Source of the DNA: Paenibacillus sp. FSL W8-0426
GTDB lineage: Bacteria; Bacillota; Bacilli; Paenibacillales; Paenibacillaceae
Assembly: GCF_037969725.1 (NCBI RefSeq)
Contig: NZ_CP150203.1
Location: forward strand, 1,380,001 to 1,444,000
Length of the DNA: 64,000 nucleotides
Direction of reading: 5' to 3'
The notes under the pieces were generated by a model. It was not told where the DNA came from and did not search any database. It saw nothing but the letters and a program-made list of their open reading frames with translations. The position numbers and the translations under genes are program-made. The stretch's first letter is position 1, and each line of letters starts with the position of its first letter. Below, piece after piece: positions 26,695-34,529 of the stretch.

Positions 26695-27183
26695 ATGAGT
26701 GGAACGTTTCAAGTAAGGGATCATTTGTTGCGAGAATTGGAGTTAGGCATCAGAACAGGAGCGTCGCTGATTCGTTTGATTCGTCCCGAGGATTGGGCGT
26801 ACCGTCCACAGGATAATATGCGCTCCTTGGTCGAGTTGGTTCACCATTTTGTGCAAATCACCGCATCCGATCTGGCAATCATGCAGGAAAAGTCCGAATC
26901 CGAGGTAGGAGAGGTCGAGAATCGGCTGTCCGGTATGCAGGACGTTGAAAAGGTTGAAGCGGCGTTGTGGGGGAATTTCGAGGCGTACAAGGATTACATC
27001 GTTTCGCTAAGCGAAGAGGATTACCTCAATCGTTCCACGAAAGCATTCTACATGGAGCATGGGCACCTTCAAGCCCAATGGCAGATTGAGACGTTGACTC
27101 ATGTGTTTCATCACCGTTCACAGTTGTACAACTATTTGAAACAGCTTGGACACGAATTGAACTTCTTCATGCTGTATGCCTAA
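26695..27183 (+). CDS. DinB/DUF664-family four-helix protein
   Basis: A 162-residue protein of the DinB superfamily (four-helix bundle, often with three metal-binding histidines). Candidates are H in LVELVHHFVQ (about 48-49) and the two in HVFHHRSQLYNYLKQLGH (about 143-148). In Bacillota these proteins include bacillithiol-dependent transferases, but most are uncharacterised. The ATG at 26695 follows AGGAGAGG. Monocistronic, with the RNA-like element upstream and a terminator downstream. Confidence 0.82.
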   Translation: MSGTFQVRDHLLRELELGIRTGASLIRLIRPEDWAYRPQDNMRSLVELVHHFVQITASDLAIMQEKSESEVGEVENRLSGMQDVEKVEAALWGNFEAYKDYIVSLSEEDYLNRSTKAFYMEHGHLQAQWQIETLTHVFHHRSQLYNYLKQLGHELNFFMLYA

Positions 27184-27217
27184 GCACGCCGATTTACAAT
27201 CTATCCATAGCTGCAAG

Positions 27218-27246
27218 CCACCGGATAAGCCGGTGGTTTTTTTATT
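27218..27246 (+). terminator. Terminator after the DinB-type gene
   Basis: CCACCGG (27218-27224) pairs perfectly with CCGGTGG (27230-27236), followed by seven T. Confidence 0.88.
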
Positions 27247-27365
27247 AATTTTATTATAAATCTAGCAGGTCTATGAAAAATGGACGTAACGACACGTGCA
27301 TTTACCGCTGCAATTATAGATTCGGCGCATAGAATGCATTATCAAAACAAGAGGAGGTGAGTTCG

Positions 27366-27653
27366 ATGGCCATCCTTTTACCACAACAAACTTACGCCCT
27401 TGCCGCAAACGTCGGCAGATCGTATTACGAGAGCCTGGCGGGAGGTATCAACGCCAGCGTGACCGTGAACAACGTTGGACCTGCATCAATAAATCTGGTC
27501 ATTACGCGTGTTGATGGTCCGAGTGTGACGTTTGCAATCCCTGCGGGAAACGGTCTTACGATTACCGTTAATGGGTTGCTCGTGGCTGGTTTGTTGACGA
27601 CTGCGCTCGGCGCCGCTACCGGCACGATTCAAGTGGCAATTGCCGAATTCTGA
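27366..27653 (+). CDS. Small beta-rich protein, possibly a spore-surface or appendage subunit
   Basis: A 95-residue protein with no cysteine and no charged surface patches: alternating hydrophobic/polar strands (SVTVNNVGPASINLVITRV, SVTFAIPAGNGLTITVNGLL, TGTIQVAIAEF) typical of a jelly-roll. The pattern of 'G-turn, TITV/TFTV, GTI' resembles Ena-type endospore appendage subunits (DUF3992), but the cysteine-bearing N-terminal connector is missing, so this is only a suggestion. ATG at 27366 has GAGGAGGTG seven bases upstream. Terminator directly downstream; monocistronic. Confidence 0.7.
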   Translation: MAILLPQQTYALAANVGRSYYESLAGGINASVTVNNVGPASINLVITRVDGPSVTFAIPAGNGLTITVNGLLVAGLLTTALGAATGTIQVAIAEF

Positions 27654-27678
27654 TTTGAATGGTGTATAGGTAGACAAG

Positions 27679-27721
27679 CAAGTCCCTGCACGGACAAGTT
27701 CCGGCAGGGGCTTGTTTTTTT
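27679..27721 (+). terminator. Terminator after the small beta-rich gene
   Basis: CAAGTCCCTGC (27679-27689) pairs with GCAGGGGCTTG (27704-27714) with one wobble, then seven T. Confidence 0.88.
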
Positions 27722-27723
27722 GG

Positions 27724-28176
27724 TTGAAACTCAAGGATAATGAACAAATCACAACGGTCAAATATGAGGGCAATTGGAAGAACGATAAAAAAGAGGGACA
27801 AGGAACGTTATTAACTACAGATATCACGGTTCAAGGCGAAATGATGGGAGAGAGTCTCCAAACCGGAATCTTTGCCAAAGACAAGTGGATTAGCGGTTAT
27901 GAGGTGGAGCATTTTTTGATGGCAGATCCCCCTTATAATTTTACATATAAAGATTCGAATAAGACCATTCGAGTGATGGGAGACACCGGAGGCATTCTTA
28001 CAGGATTAAAGGAAGGCTATTTCTTCGCTTTTACTTATCAGAAAGGCAAGATCTATAAGGATGTGGGCGTTGGCGATGAGTTTGACCAAAAACAATTTGC
28101 CGCTTTCATTAAAACCATCGAAAAAGAAATCAAACCCGTCATTGATCGATTTGAAAAATTGGCAAGATCATTGTAA
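27724..28176 (+). pseudogene. MORN-repeat protein, 5'-truncated
   Basis: An open frame of about 150 codons that begins inside the preceding terminator and has neither a good start codon nor a ribosome site; the first plausible start is TTG at 27724. Near the beginning is one MORN-like repeat, YEGNWKNDKKEGQGTL, after which no family is recognised (ending FIKTIEKEIKPVIDRFEKLARSL). MORN proteins have several such repeats and often a signal peptide, so this looks like the C-terminal remainder of a longer gene whose 5' end was lost. A translated short form cannot be excluded. Confidence 0.5.
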
Positions 28177-28309
28177 AACGTGAAGGGCCGTCCTGATGGC
28201 ATGCGCCAATCGAATTGTTGATGAACCACTGTTTATTCTGCCTGGAATCGACGTAATTTTTGGTATAGACAGCCGTTCACGGCTGCCGAAATAGTAGGAG
28301 GGATTCTTT

Positions 28310-28879
28310 ATGGAACGTACTGTTTTTCTTGAAACGGAACGCTTGGCGTTCTCGACCTGGACCAGAGAGGATTATGCGCTCGCCGCATCGTTATGGGAAG
28401 ATCCGGAAGTGGGCAAATGGATCAGCAGCAAAGGTTATTTAAGCGAGGATGAGGTGGAGGCACGCCTCGAACAGGAAGTAAAACGCGAACAGGAGCTGGG
28501 GATACAATATTGGCCCATCTTCGAGAAAGAATCAGGCCAGTTTGTAGGGTGCTGCGGCCTTCGTCCGTATAAAGATCGAGAGCGGGTATTCGAGCTTGGT
28601 TTTCATCTAACCCGGGATCAATGGGGAAAAGGCTACGCCACGGAAGCGGCCAGGGCGGTGATTGACTATGCCTTCACGCAAAAGGGGGCAGAAGCGTTAT
28701 TTGCCGGTCATCATCCGGCTAACGACGGTTCCGGGAAGGTGCTTCGCAAACTTGGCTTCACTTACCAGGGCGAGGAATTTTATGAGCCGACGGGCAAGAT
28801 GCACCCTTCATACATCTTGTTGAACAGCGATAAGCAATCTGAACGGGTTGGAGATCGTGGCCGGGTGGGTTATAGTTAA
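28310..28879 (+). CDS. GNAT-family N-acetyltransferase (RimJ/RimL-like)
   Basis: A 189-residue acetyltransferase of the Acetyltransf_3 group: ETERLAFSTWTREDYALAASLW at the start, FELGFHLTRDQWGKGYATEAARAVIDYAF (the acetyl-CoA loop G-K-G-Y-A-T) and GHHPANDGSGKVLRKLGFTY. Members acetylate ribosomal protein N-termini or small amines; substrate is unknown here. ATG at 28310 has AGGAGGG upstream. It lies alone between a decayed gene and the second RNA-like element. Confidence 0.87.
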   Translation: MERTVFLETERLAFSTWTREDYALAASLWEDPEVGKWISSKGYLSEDEVEARLEQEVKREQELGIQYWPIFEKESGQFVGCCGLRPYKDRERVFELGFHLTRDQWGKGYATEAARAVIDYAFTQKGAEALFAGHHPANDGSGKVLRKLGFTYQGEEFYEPTGKMHPSYILLNSDKQSERVGDRGRVGYS

Positions 28880-28897
28880 CATTGTTTTTATGCTTTT

Positions 28898-29014
28898 TTT
28901 ATGTCGTTTTCAGCTTCTATTAAGGTAGCGGGGGTAAGATAGATTTTGTAAACCCCTTCTCGTGTTAGATAGATGTGTGACTGACCTCGTCGGATGCCGA
29001 CGAGGTATTTTTTT
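28898..29014 (+). ncRNA. Unassigned RNA-like element, copy 2
   Basis: Second copy of the element at 26425-26547. Core identity at 28946-28965, ATAGATGTGTGA at 28969-28980, upstream TTTCAG at 28908-28913, same 32-base distance to the core as copy 1 with 20 of those 32 bases equal. The terminator has a different stem (CCTCGTCGG 28985-28993 with CCGACGAGG 28997-29005) yet still pairs perfectly and is followed by a T-run. It lies 75 bases before the promoter of rhaD. Confidence 0.55.
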
Positions 29015-29087
29015 ATTCGTTTTTCAAAAAAACGTCAAAAAACAAAAATAAACAAAGATAAATAAAACAAAATAAATAATGAGACGA

Positions 29088-29117
29088 TTGACTTATAAAG
29101 ATAAACAAAGGTATAAT
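29088..29117 (+). promoter_or_regulatory. rhaD promoter with flanking direct repeats
   Basis: TTGACT at 29088-29093, 18-base spacer, TATAAT at 29112-29117. ATAAACAAAG occurs at 29048-29057 and again at 29101-29110 inside the spacer, a candidate regulator site. Confidence 0.7.
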
Positions 29118-29196
29118 GAATGTGAAAAAAGGAACGTATTACTCCGTGAAGTGCCGTGAATTTTCATTCGATGAACAAATAAAGGAGAGAACGATC

Positions 29197-30048
29197 ATGA
29201 ACATGATCTTTAAGCATGACCCCGCGCAAGTTGCCGGCTGGGACATTCCATTTGTCCGCGAAATGGCGGAAATTACGCAGCATATGTGGAAAAACGGCTG
29301 GGATGAACGCAATGGGGGCAATGTCAGCTATTTACTTGATGAGGAAGAAGTAGCCAGGTATGTCGATATCCATCAGGTGCTTCGCACGATCAAACCGGCT
29401 TTTTCGGTCGAAGAATTGGCAGGAAAATATTTTATCGTTACCGCTTCGGGCAAATATTTCAAAAACGTGCTTGCCGATCCCGAAAGCAATCTTGGACTGC
29501 TGCGCGTATCGCAGGATGGACAGCAGCTGGAAGTGCTGTGGGGCTTCAAGTCAGGAGCAAACCCGACGAGCGAATTGCCGACGCACTTTATGAGCCATAT
29601 CGAGAGATTGAAGGCAGACCCGAATCATCGGGTCGTCATGCACAACCATGCAACCAACGTGCTTGCAATGACTTTTATCCATGAGCTTGACGAGAGCCGA
29701 TTCACCAGAACGCTGTGGCAGATGTGTACCGAATGTGTGGTGGTATTCCCGGATGGCGTCGGCATCATCCCTTGGATGGTACCTGGTTCGAACGAGATCG
29801 GCCAGGCGACTGCGGAAAAAATGAAACAATTTCACGCCGTCATTTGGCCGCAGCATGGCATCTTTGGTACAGGCACAACGATTGACGAAGCGTTTGGTTT
29901 GATTGAAACGATCGAGAAGGCGGCACAGGTATACATGCTTGTCGCAGGCCATGAGATCAAACAACGCATCACGGATGAACAGCTTGCCAACCTTGCGAAG
30001 GCTTTTGGGGTTACGCCTCGGCCGGGCATTTTGAATGTGGCCCTGTAA
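29197..30048 (+). CDS. rhaD: Rhamnulose-1-phosphate aldolase
   Basis: Class II, zinc-dependent aldolase splitting L-rhamnulose 1-phosphate into dihydroxyacetone phosphate and L-lactaldehyde. The 283-residue protein aligns with E. coli RhaD throughout: [54 protein letters not shown] (catalytic Glu), [12 protein letters not shown] and [10 protein letters not shown] (zinc histidines), [18 protein letters not shown] at 29197 has AAAGGAG upstream; earlier in-frame codons lie too near the promoter. The kinase and isomerase genes are not adjacent, so it is an orphan here. A terminator follows at 30141-30176. Confidence 0.93.
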   Translation: MNMIFKHDPAQVAGWDIPFVREMAEITQHMWKNGWDERNGGNVSYLLDEEEVARYVDIHQVLRTIKPAFSVEELAGKYFIVTASGKYFKNVLADPESNLGLLRVSQDGQQLEVLWGFKSGANPTSELPTHFMSHIERLKADPNHRVVMHNHATNVLAMTFIHELDESRFTRTLWQMCTECVVVFPDGVGIIPWMVPGSNEIGQATAEKMKQFHAVIWPQHGIFGTGTTIDEAFGLIETIEKAAQVYMLVAGHEIKQRITDEQLANLAKAFGVTPRPGILNVAL

Positions 30049-30140
30049 TCCTCGAGGAACTCGTCTGAACGAAAATTCAGGCGTTCTTCAGCACTCGAAC
30101 AGCATAGATTTTTCCAGAATGGCAAACAATACGCTAGGAT

Positions 30141-30176
30141 GGTCTTCGGTGAACGCAAAAGCCGAAGGCCATTTTT
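30141..30176 (+). terminator. Terminator after rhaD
   Basis: GGTCTTCGG (30141-30149) pairs with CCGAAGGCC (30162-30170) with one wobble, then ATTTTT. The remaining bases to 30371 show no gene and no recognisable ydaO-type c-di-AMP riboswitch before kimA. Confidence 0.75.
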
Positions 30177-30371
30177 CATTTTCAGGCAAGCAAACGTCGT
30201 TTTGGTCCAAAAAACTCTGATTTGTGCATAAAGAACGGCTTTGTTATTCATTATTGAATCGTAGAATGCATTATCGCGCGCTGGCGAATCCCGGGTGAAA
30301 TGACATATTGTCATCGGCACGGCGATTTTGCATAATAACAATGCTCCACACATGAAAGACGGAAGGAAGTC

Positions 30372-32195
30372 ATGATTATGTTTGGCAAAATGAAAAGAGT
30401 CCTGATCGGCAAACCGATGAAATCCACTGAATTGGATGCGGAAAAGCTCGGGAAATGGAAGGCGCTCGCCATCCTTTCCTCCGATGCGCTGTCTTCCGTA
30501 GCCTACGGCACGGAACAGATTTTGCTGGTGTTGATTGCGGCCGGATTCGCCGCCTTATGGTATTCGGTGCCTATTTCCCTGGCTGTTCTCGGACTGCTCG
30601 TCATATTGATTTTTTCATATCGCCAAACCATATTTGCATATCCAACGGGCGGCGGCGCCTATATTGTGGCCAAGGATAATCTGGGCACAACGCCGAGCCT
30701 GATTGCAGGGGGATCGCTGCTTGTCGATTACATCCTGACGGTGGCCGTCAGCTCGTCCGCAGGCACGGACGCCATTACGTCGGCATTTCCTGCGCTGCAT
30801 GATTACAGCGTGATCATCGCGCTGGTCATGATTTTGTTTTTGACGATCATGAATTTGCGCGGGGTTACGGAATCGGCCTCGGTACTGGCGATCCCGATCT
30901 ATCTGTTTATTTTCTCCATCGCGATATTGATCATCTCGGGGGGCATCAAATATTTTACGGGCGGGGTTCATGCGGCCGCTCCCGAGTTTGGAAACACGTT
31001 ATCCCATGTGAGCCTGTTTCTGCTGCTGAAGGCGTTCAGCTCGGGCTGCTCAGCCTTGACCGGCGTGGAGGCAGTCAGCAATGCCATCCCGAACTTCAAA
31101 CAGCCTGCCGAGAAGAACGCCGCCGGCACGCTTATGCTTATGGGATGTATACTGGGGGCCATGTTCATTGGCATCACCTTGCTAGCTTTTGCTTACGGAG
31201 TGAAGCCTGACCCCAAAGCAACGGTTATTTCCCAAATCGCCGAATCTACATTTGGACGGGGAACGATGTATTTTATCATTCAGGGTGTGACTGCGCTCAT
31301 CTTGTTCCTGGCGGCGAATACGGCATATTCCGCTTTTCCGCTGCTGTCCTTCATGATGGCCAAGGATAAATATATGCCGCATGCGTTCATGGTCCGGGGC
31401 GACCGGTTGGGCTTTTCGAACGGCATCATTTTTCTCAGCGTCATGTCCGCCTTGCTCGTCGTTGGGTTCAAAGGCAACACGGAAAGCCTGATTCCGCTGT
31501 ATGCGGTCGGCGTATTCATTCCGTTTACGCTGTCGCAGCTTGGCATGATGATCCGCTGGATCAAAGTCAAACCAAAGGGCTGGGGCGTCAAACTACTGGT
31601 CAATACGATCGGCATGCTGACCACGCTTTCCATCACGCTGATTTTTATTTTCACCAAATTCACGCAAACCTGGTTCATCTTCATTTTCCTGCCCCTGGTG
31701 GTGTACGTGTTCATGCGCATTCATCGCCACTATTGCAACATTGCGGACGAATTGCGAATCAACATTGCGGAGGAGAAACCGATCCCGAAAGGTAACACCA
31801 TCGTGATTCCGGTAGCCGGCATTACGCGCGTGGTCATGAACACGATTAGTTACGCAAAGACGATGTCGGATAACGTGGTGGCGCTGTACATTGGCTTTGA
31901 CGATGAAGCGATTCGCAAAATGGAGCGGAAGTGGGAAGAATGGAACCCCGGCGTACGGTTGGTCGTGGTCAAATCCAGATATCGCAGCATCATGGGCCCG
32001 CTTAAAAAATTCATTGATACGGTGGAATGGAAAACGGCAGAAACGGACCACATCACCATTCTGATCCCGCAATTCATTACAAAGCATTGGTGGCAAAACG
32101 TGCTTCACAACCAGACCAGTTTCATGATTCGCGCATACCTGATTAATTACAAGGATGTGATCGTAACGACAGTGCCATATCATCTTCATCGATAA
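30372..32195 (+). CDS. kimA: KimA-type potassium importer (APC superfamily)
   Basis: A 607-residue protein that matches B. subtilis KimA (YdaO) in length and along its whole sequence: ALAILSSDALSSVAYGTEQIL, SYRQTIFAYPTGGGAYIV, GGSLLVDYILTVAVSSSAGTDA, LKAFSSGCSALTGVEA and FIPFTLSQLGMMIRWIKVKPKGW. Twelve membrane helices (about 30-445) are followed by a cytoplasmic USP-like domain (about 460-607, VIPVAGITRVVMNTISYAKTMSD). KimA is a high-affinity proton/potassium symporter inhibited by c-di-AMP. ATG at 30372 or 30378; GGAAGGA precedes both. Monocistronic with a strong terminator. Confidence 0.9.
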   Translation: MIMFGKMKRVLIGKPMKSTELDAEKLGKWKALAILSSDALSSVAYGTEQILLVLIAAGFAALWYSVPISLAVLGLLVILIFSYRQTIFAYPTGGGAYIVAKDNLGTTPSLIAGGSLLVDYILTVAVSSSAGTDAITSAFPALHDYSVIIALVMILFLTIMNLRGVTESASVLAIPIYLFIFSIAILIISGGIKYFTGGVHAAAPEFGNTLSHVSLFLLLKAFSSGCSALTGVEAVSNAIPNFKQPAEKNAAGTLMLMGCILGAMFIGITLLAFAYGVKPDPKATVISQIAESTFGRGTMYFIIQGVTALILFLAANTAYSAFPLLSFMMAKDKYMPHAFMVRGDRLGFSNGIIFLSVMSALLVVGFKGNTESLIPLYAVGVFIPFTLSQLGMMIRWIKVKPKGWGVKLLVNTIGMLTTLSITLIFIFTKFTQTWFIFIFLPLVVYVFMRIHRHYCNIADELRINIAEEKPIPKGNTIVIPVAGITRVVMNTISYAKTMSDNVVALYIGFDDEAIRKMERKWEEWNPGVRLVVVKSRYRSIMGPLKKFIDTVEWKTAETDHITILIPQFITKHWWQNVLHNQTSFMIRAYLINYKDVIVTTVPYHLHR

Positions 32196-32271
32196 ACATG
32201 AGTGATGTCGTAGTTTGTAAAAACGGTTCATTCGGATTCGACCTTGCTGATTTATCTTCCATTTACAATGC

Positions 32272-32318
32272 AAAACCGCTCCGGCTCTGCTTATTCAGAG
32301 CTGGCGCGGTTTTTTTGT
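32272..32318 (+). terminator. Terminator after kimA
   Basis: AAAACCGC pairs with GCGGTTTT, with an inner GCTCT/AGAGC stem, followed by a T-run (32272-32318). Confidence 0.88.
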
Positions 32319-32366
32319 TCATGTCCGCAGAACACATATGTCCTTATTTTATCCATGATTTAGTAA

Positions 32367-32436
32367 ATGTTACAGTTGATCGTTAACATGAACTTGATTT
32401 AGGAGAAATTGTCCGGTGACATTTTCCTCTTAGACT
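32367..32436 (+). promoter_or_regulatory. Dyad and possible promoter upstream of the ugp-type operon
   Basis: ATGTTA-N11-TAACAT is an inverted repeat at 32367-32389; TTACAG and TTAACA in it resemble PhoP half-sites, which would fit a glycerol-phosphate transporter, but the spacing is not the standard one. TTGTCC (32409-32414), 16 bases and TAGACT (32431-32436) could be a weak promoter. Confidence 0.35.
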
Positions 32437-32499
32437 AAAAAGCGGGGTTATAAGCTTAACTTCATATCGAAAGCGTAAATCAAGGGGGAAGACCATCCG

Positions 32500-33465
32500 A
32501 TGAGTGAGCTTGACAAACGGATCAGCTTGCCAACGTCCAGAGCACGCGTTTCCGAGGCAGCAGAACAGCGGCGCACGGCTTCGCTCCGCGTGCAACGACT
32601 GCGTGAGAACATGCTGGCTTATGGTTTCTTGGCGCCATCGCTGCTTCTGTTTGCGGTGTTTCTGTTTTATCCGATGTTCAAGTCCGTGTATTTGAGCCTT
32701 CATTCCACGGATCCGACCGGGCAGATTGCAGCATTTGTCGGGTTGGACAACTTCAAGGCCGTGTTTCAGTCGGGATTGTTCTTTCAAGGAATGAAAGTAA
32801 CGCTGTTGTTTGTTCTGTTGACCGTACCGACAGGCATTTTTGCTGCACTTGTTCTGGCGGCTCTTACGCACAACCGCTTTAAGGGCATGCGCATGTTTCA
32901 ATTCGTTTTTTCACTCCCGGTAGTACTGTCCGTAGGTTCGTCTGCGGTCATCTGGAAGTTTCTGTTTCACCCGACGCTTGGCATGCTTAACTACCTTCTT
33001 GGCAAGGCAGGCATCGAACCGATTCCGTGGTTAACCAGCCCGGACTGGGCGTTGTTCTCCATTTCCATCATGACCATCTGGATGAACCTGGGCTTCAACT
33101 ACATTATCATTTCCAGCGGATTGCAGGGCATTCCGGACGAGATCTACGAAAGCGCCAAGATCGATGGGGCCGGAGCGCTGCTCACGTTTAGGAAAATATC
33201 GATGCCGCTGCTGTCGCCCACGCTGTTTTTCGTGACTGTAGTATCGATGATCGGTGCGTTCCAATCGTTTGGCCAGATCAACATTCTGACCCGTGGCGGT
33301 CCGATGGACAGTACCAACGTATTCGTATATTCGATTTATCAAGAAGCCTTTATCAATTTCCGTTTCGGGACAGGCAGTGCTCAAGCGCTCATTTTGTTTG
33401 CCGTGATCATGCTGCTGACGCTGATCCAGTTCAAGTGGGTGGAAAGGAAGGTGCATTACCAATGA
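32500..33465 (+). CDS. Sugar/glycerol-3-phosphate ABC transporter permease (UgpA-type)
   Basis: A 321-residue inner-membrane permease of the MalFG family with six helices. N-terminal part LAYGFLAPSLLLFAVFLFYPMFKSVYLSL is typical of UgpA/LacF subunits; the EAA loop contacting the ATPase is EIYESAKIDGAGALLTFRKISMP. GGGGGAAG precedes the ATG at 32500. Next gene overlaps its stop by four bases (ATGA). The binding protein downstream points to a UgpB-like substrate. No ATPase gene is present; Bacillota often share one MsmX-type ATPase among several importers. Confidence 0.85.
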   Translation: MSELDKRISLPTSRARVSEAAEQRRTASLRVQRLRENMLAYGFLAPSLLLFAVFLFYPMFKSVYLSLHSTDPTGQIAAFVGLDNFKAVFQSGLFFQGMKVTLLFVLLTVPTGIFAALVLAALTHNRFKGMRMFQFVFSLPVVLSVGSSAVIWKFLFHPTLGMLNYLLGKAGIEPIPWLTSPDWALFSISIMTIWMNLGFNYIIISSGLQGIPDEIYESAKIDGAGALLTFRKISMPLLSPTLFFVTVVSMIGAFQSFGQINILTRGGPMDSTNVFVYSIYQEAFINFRFGTGSAQALILFAVIMLLTLIQFKWVERKVHYQ

Positions 33466-34286
33466 AAGCGTCGTGGACGACCAGAACGCTGCTGTACATC
33501 GTGTTGACCATCTGCGCTGCGTTGGTGCTGTATCCCGTCATGTACACCTTTTTCATGGCCATCATGAGCCCGGAGGATGCCAGTGCGTATCCGCCGCACA
33601 TCATTCCGCAATCTGTGGATTTGTCCAGTTTCGCCGAAGTGTTCGAGATCGTGCCGATCGGTTCGTTTATCGGAAACACGTTTCTCGTCTCCGGCGTTAC
33701 GATGCTGGGACAGCTCGTTACGGCGAGCATGGCGGCTTATGCTTTTGCCAAAATGCAATTCAGGGGCAAAAACATCATGTTCAGCCTGTTCGTGGCCACC
33801 ATGATGATTCCGTGGGAAGTGACGATGATCCCCAACTATCTGACGGTCCGCAGCTGGGGCTGGCTGGATTCGTACCAAGGATTGACCGTGCCGTTTCTGG
33901 CTACGGCGTTTGGCACGTTTCTGCTCAGACAGTTTTTCATGCAGCTGCCGAAAGAATTGTTCGAAGCGGCCAGAATCGATGGCTGCGGCCATGTTCGTTA
34001 TTTCATTTCCCATGTGCTTCCCTTATCGCGTCCGGCACTTGGCACCCTGGCGATCTACTCGTTTCTGAACATGTATAACTCGTATTTGTGGCCATTGCTT
34101 GTCACGAACACTCCGGAAATGCGCACCGCGCAAATCGGGATCTCCATGCTGGAATTTCAGGAATCGACGTCATGGAATCTGGTGTTTGCAGGAACGGCAT
34201 TGGTCATTCTCCCATCGTTATTGCTGTTGATTTTTGGCTTGAAGCAGCTGGTACGCGGAATGGCCGCCGGTGCGCTCAAGGGTTAA
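33462..34286 (+). CDS. Sugar/glycerol-3-phosphate ABC transporter permease (UgpE-type)
   Basis: A 274-residue permease, partner of the preceding gene, with six helices: TRTLLYIVLTICAALVLYPVMYTFFMAIM at the start and the EAA loop ELFEAARIDGCGHVRYFISHVLPLSRPALG. Length and layout match UgpE/MalG-type subunits. The ATG at 33462 overlaps the stop of the first permease, so translation is coupled; GGAAAGGAAGG lies upstream. A 243-base gap without a recognised gene separates it from the binding-protein gene. Confidence 0.86.
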   Translation: MKASWTTRTLLYIVLTICAALVLYPVMYTFFMAIMSPEDASAYPPHIIPQSVDLSSFAEVFEIVPIGSFIGNTFLVSGVTMLGQLVTASMAAYAFAKMQFRGKNIMFSLFVATMMIPWEVTMIPNYLTVRSWGWLDSYQGLTVPFLATAFGTFLLRQFFMQLPKELFEAARIDGCGHVRYFISHVLPLSRPALGTLAIYSFLNMYNSYLWPLLVTNTPEMRTAQIGISMLEFQESTSWNLVFAGTALVILPSLLLLIFGLKQLVRGMAAGALKG

Positions 34287-34529
34287 TAAAAATAAAAAAA
34301 TGGGACGTTCAACAAGGTGCGGCTATAAGCCAGGAGTAGTGGAGAAAACGAGATCGATTCTGAAGAAGCGCGAGCGTTCGCCTTTGTCTCCGGATTTCAT
34401 GCCGAAGCAGAAAATAAATCAGGGAAATCTGGAGACAACAGCGATCGGAAGAACGATTTCGATTCGGAACGGCTACTCGTGCTGGCTTCCAAGCTTTGAT
34501 TTTGAACGGGCAAAAAAAGGAGAGAGAAC

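Noticed and set aside
27331..30275. Repeated AGAATGCATTATC upstream of the small beta-rich gene and of kimA
   Set aside because: A 13-base match is expected by chance many times in a 64-kb window; no further similarity around it.
30177..30371. ydaO-type c-di-AMP riboswitch upstream of kimA
   Set aside because: B. subtilis kimA has one, but the conserved blocks of that riboswitch were not found in these 195 bases.
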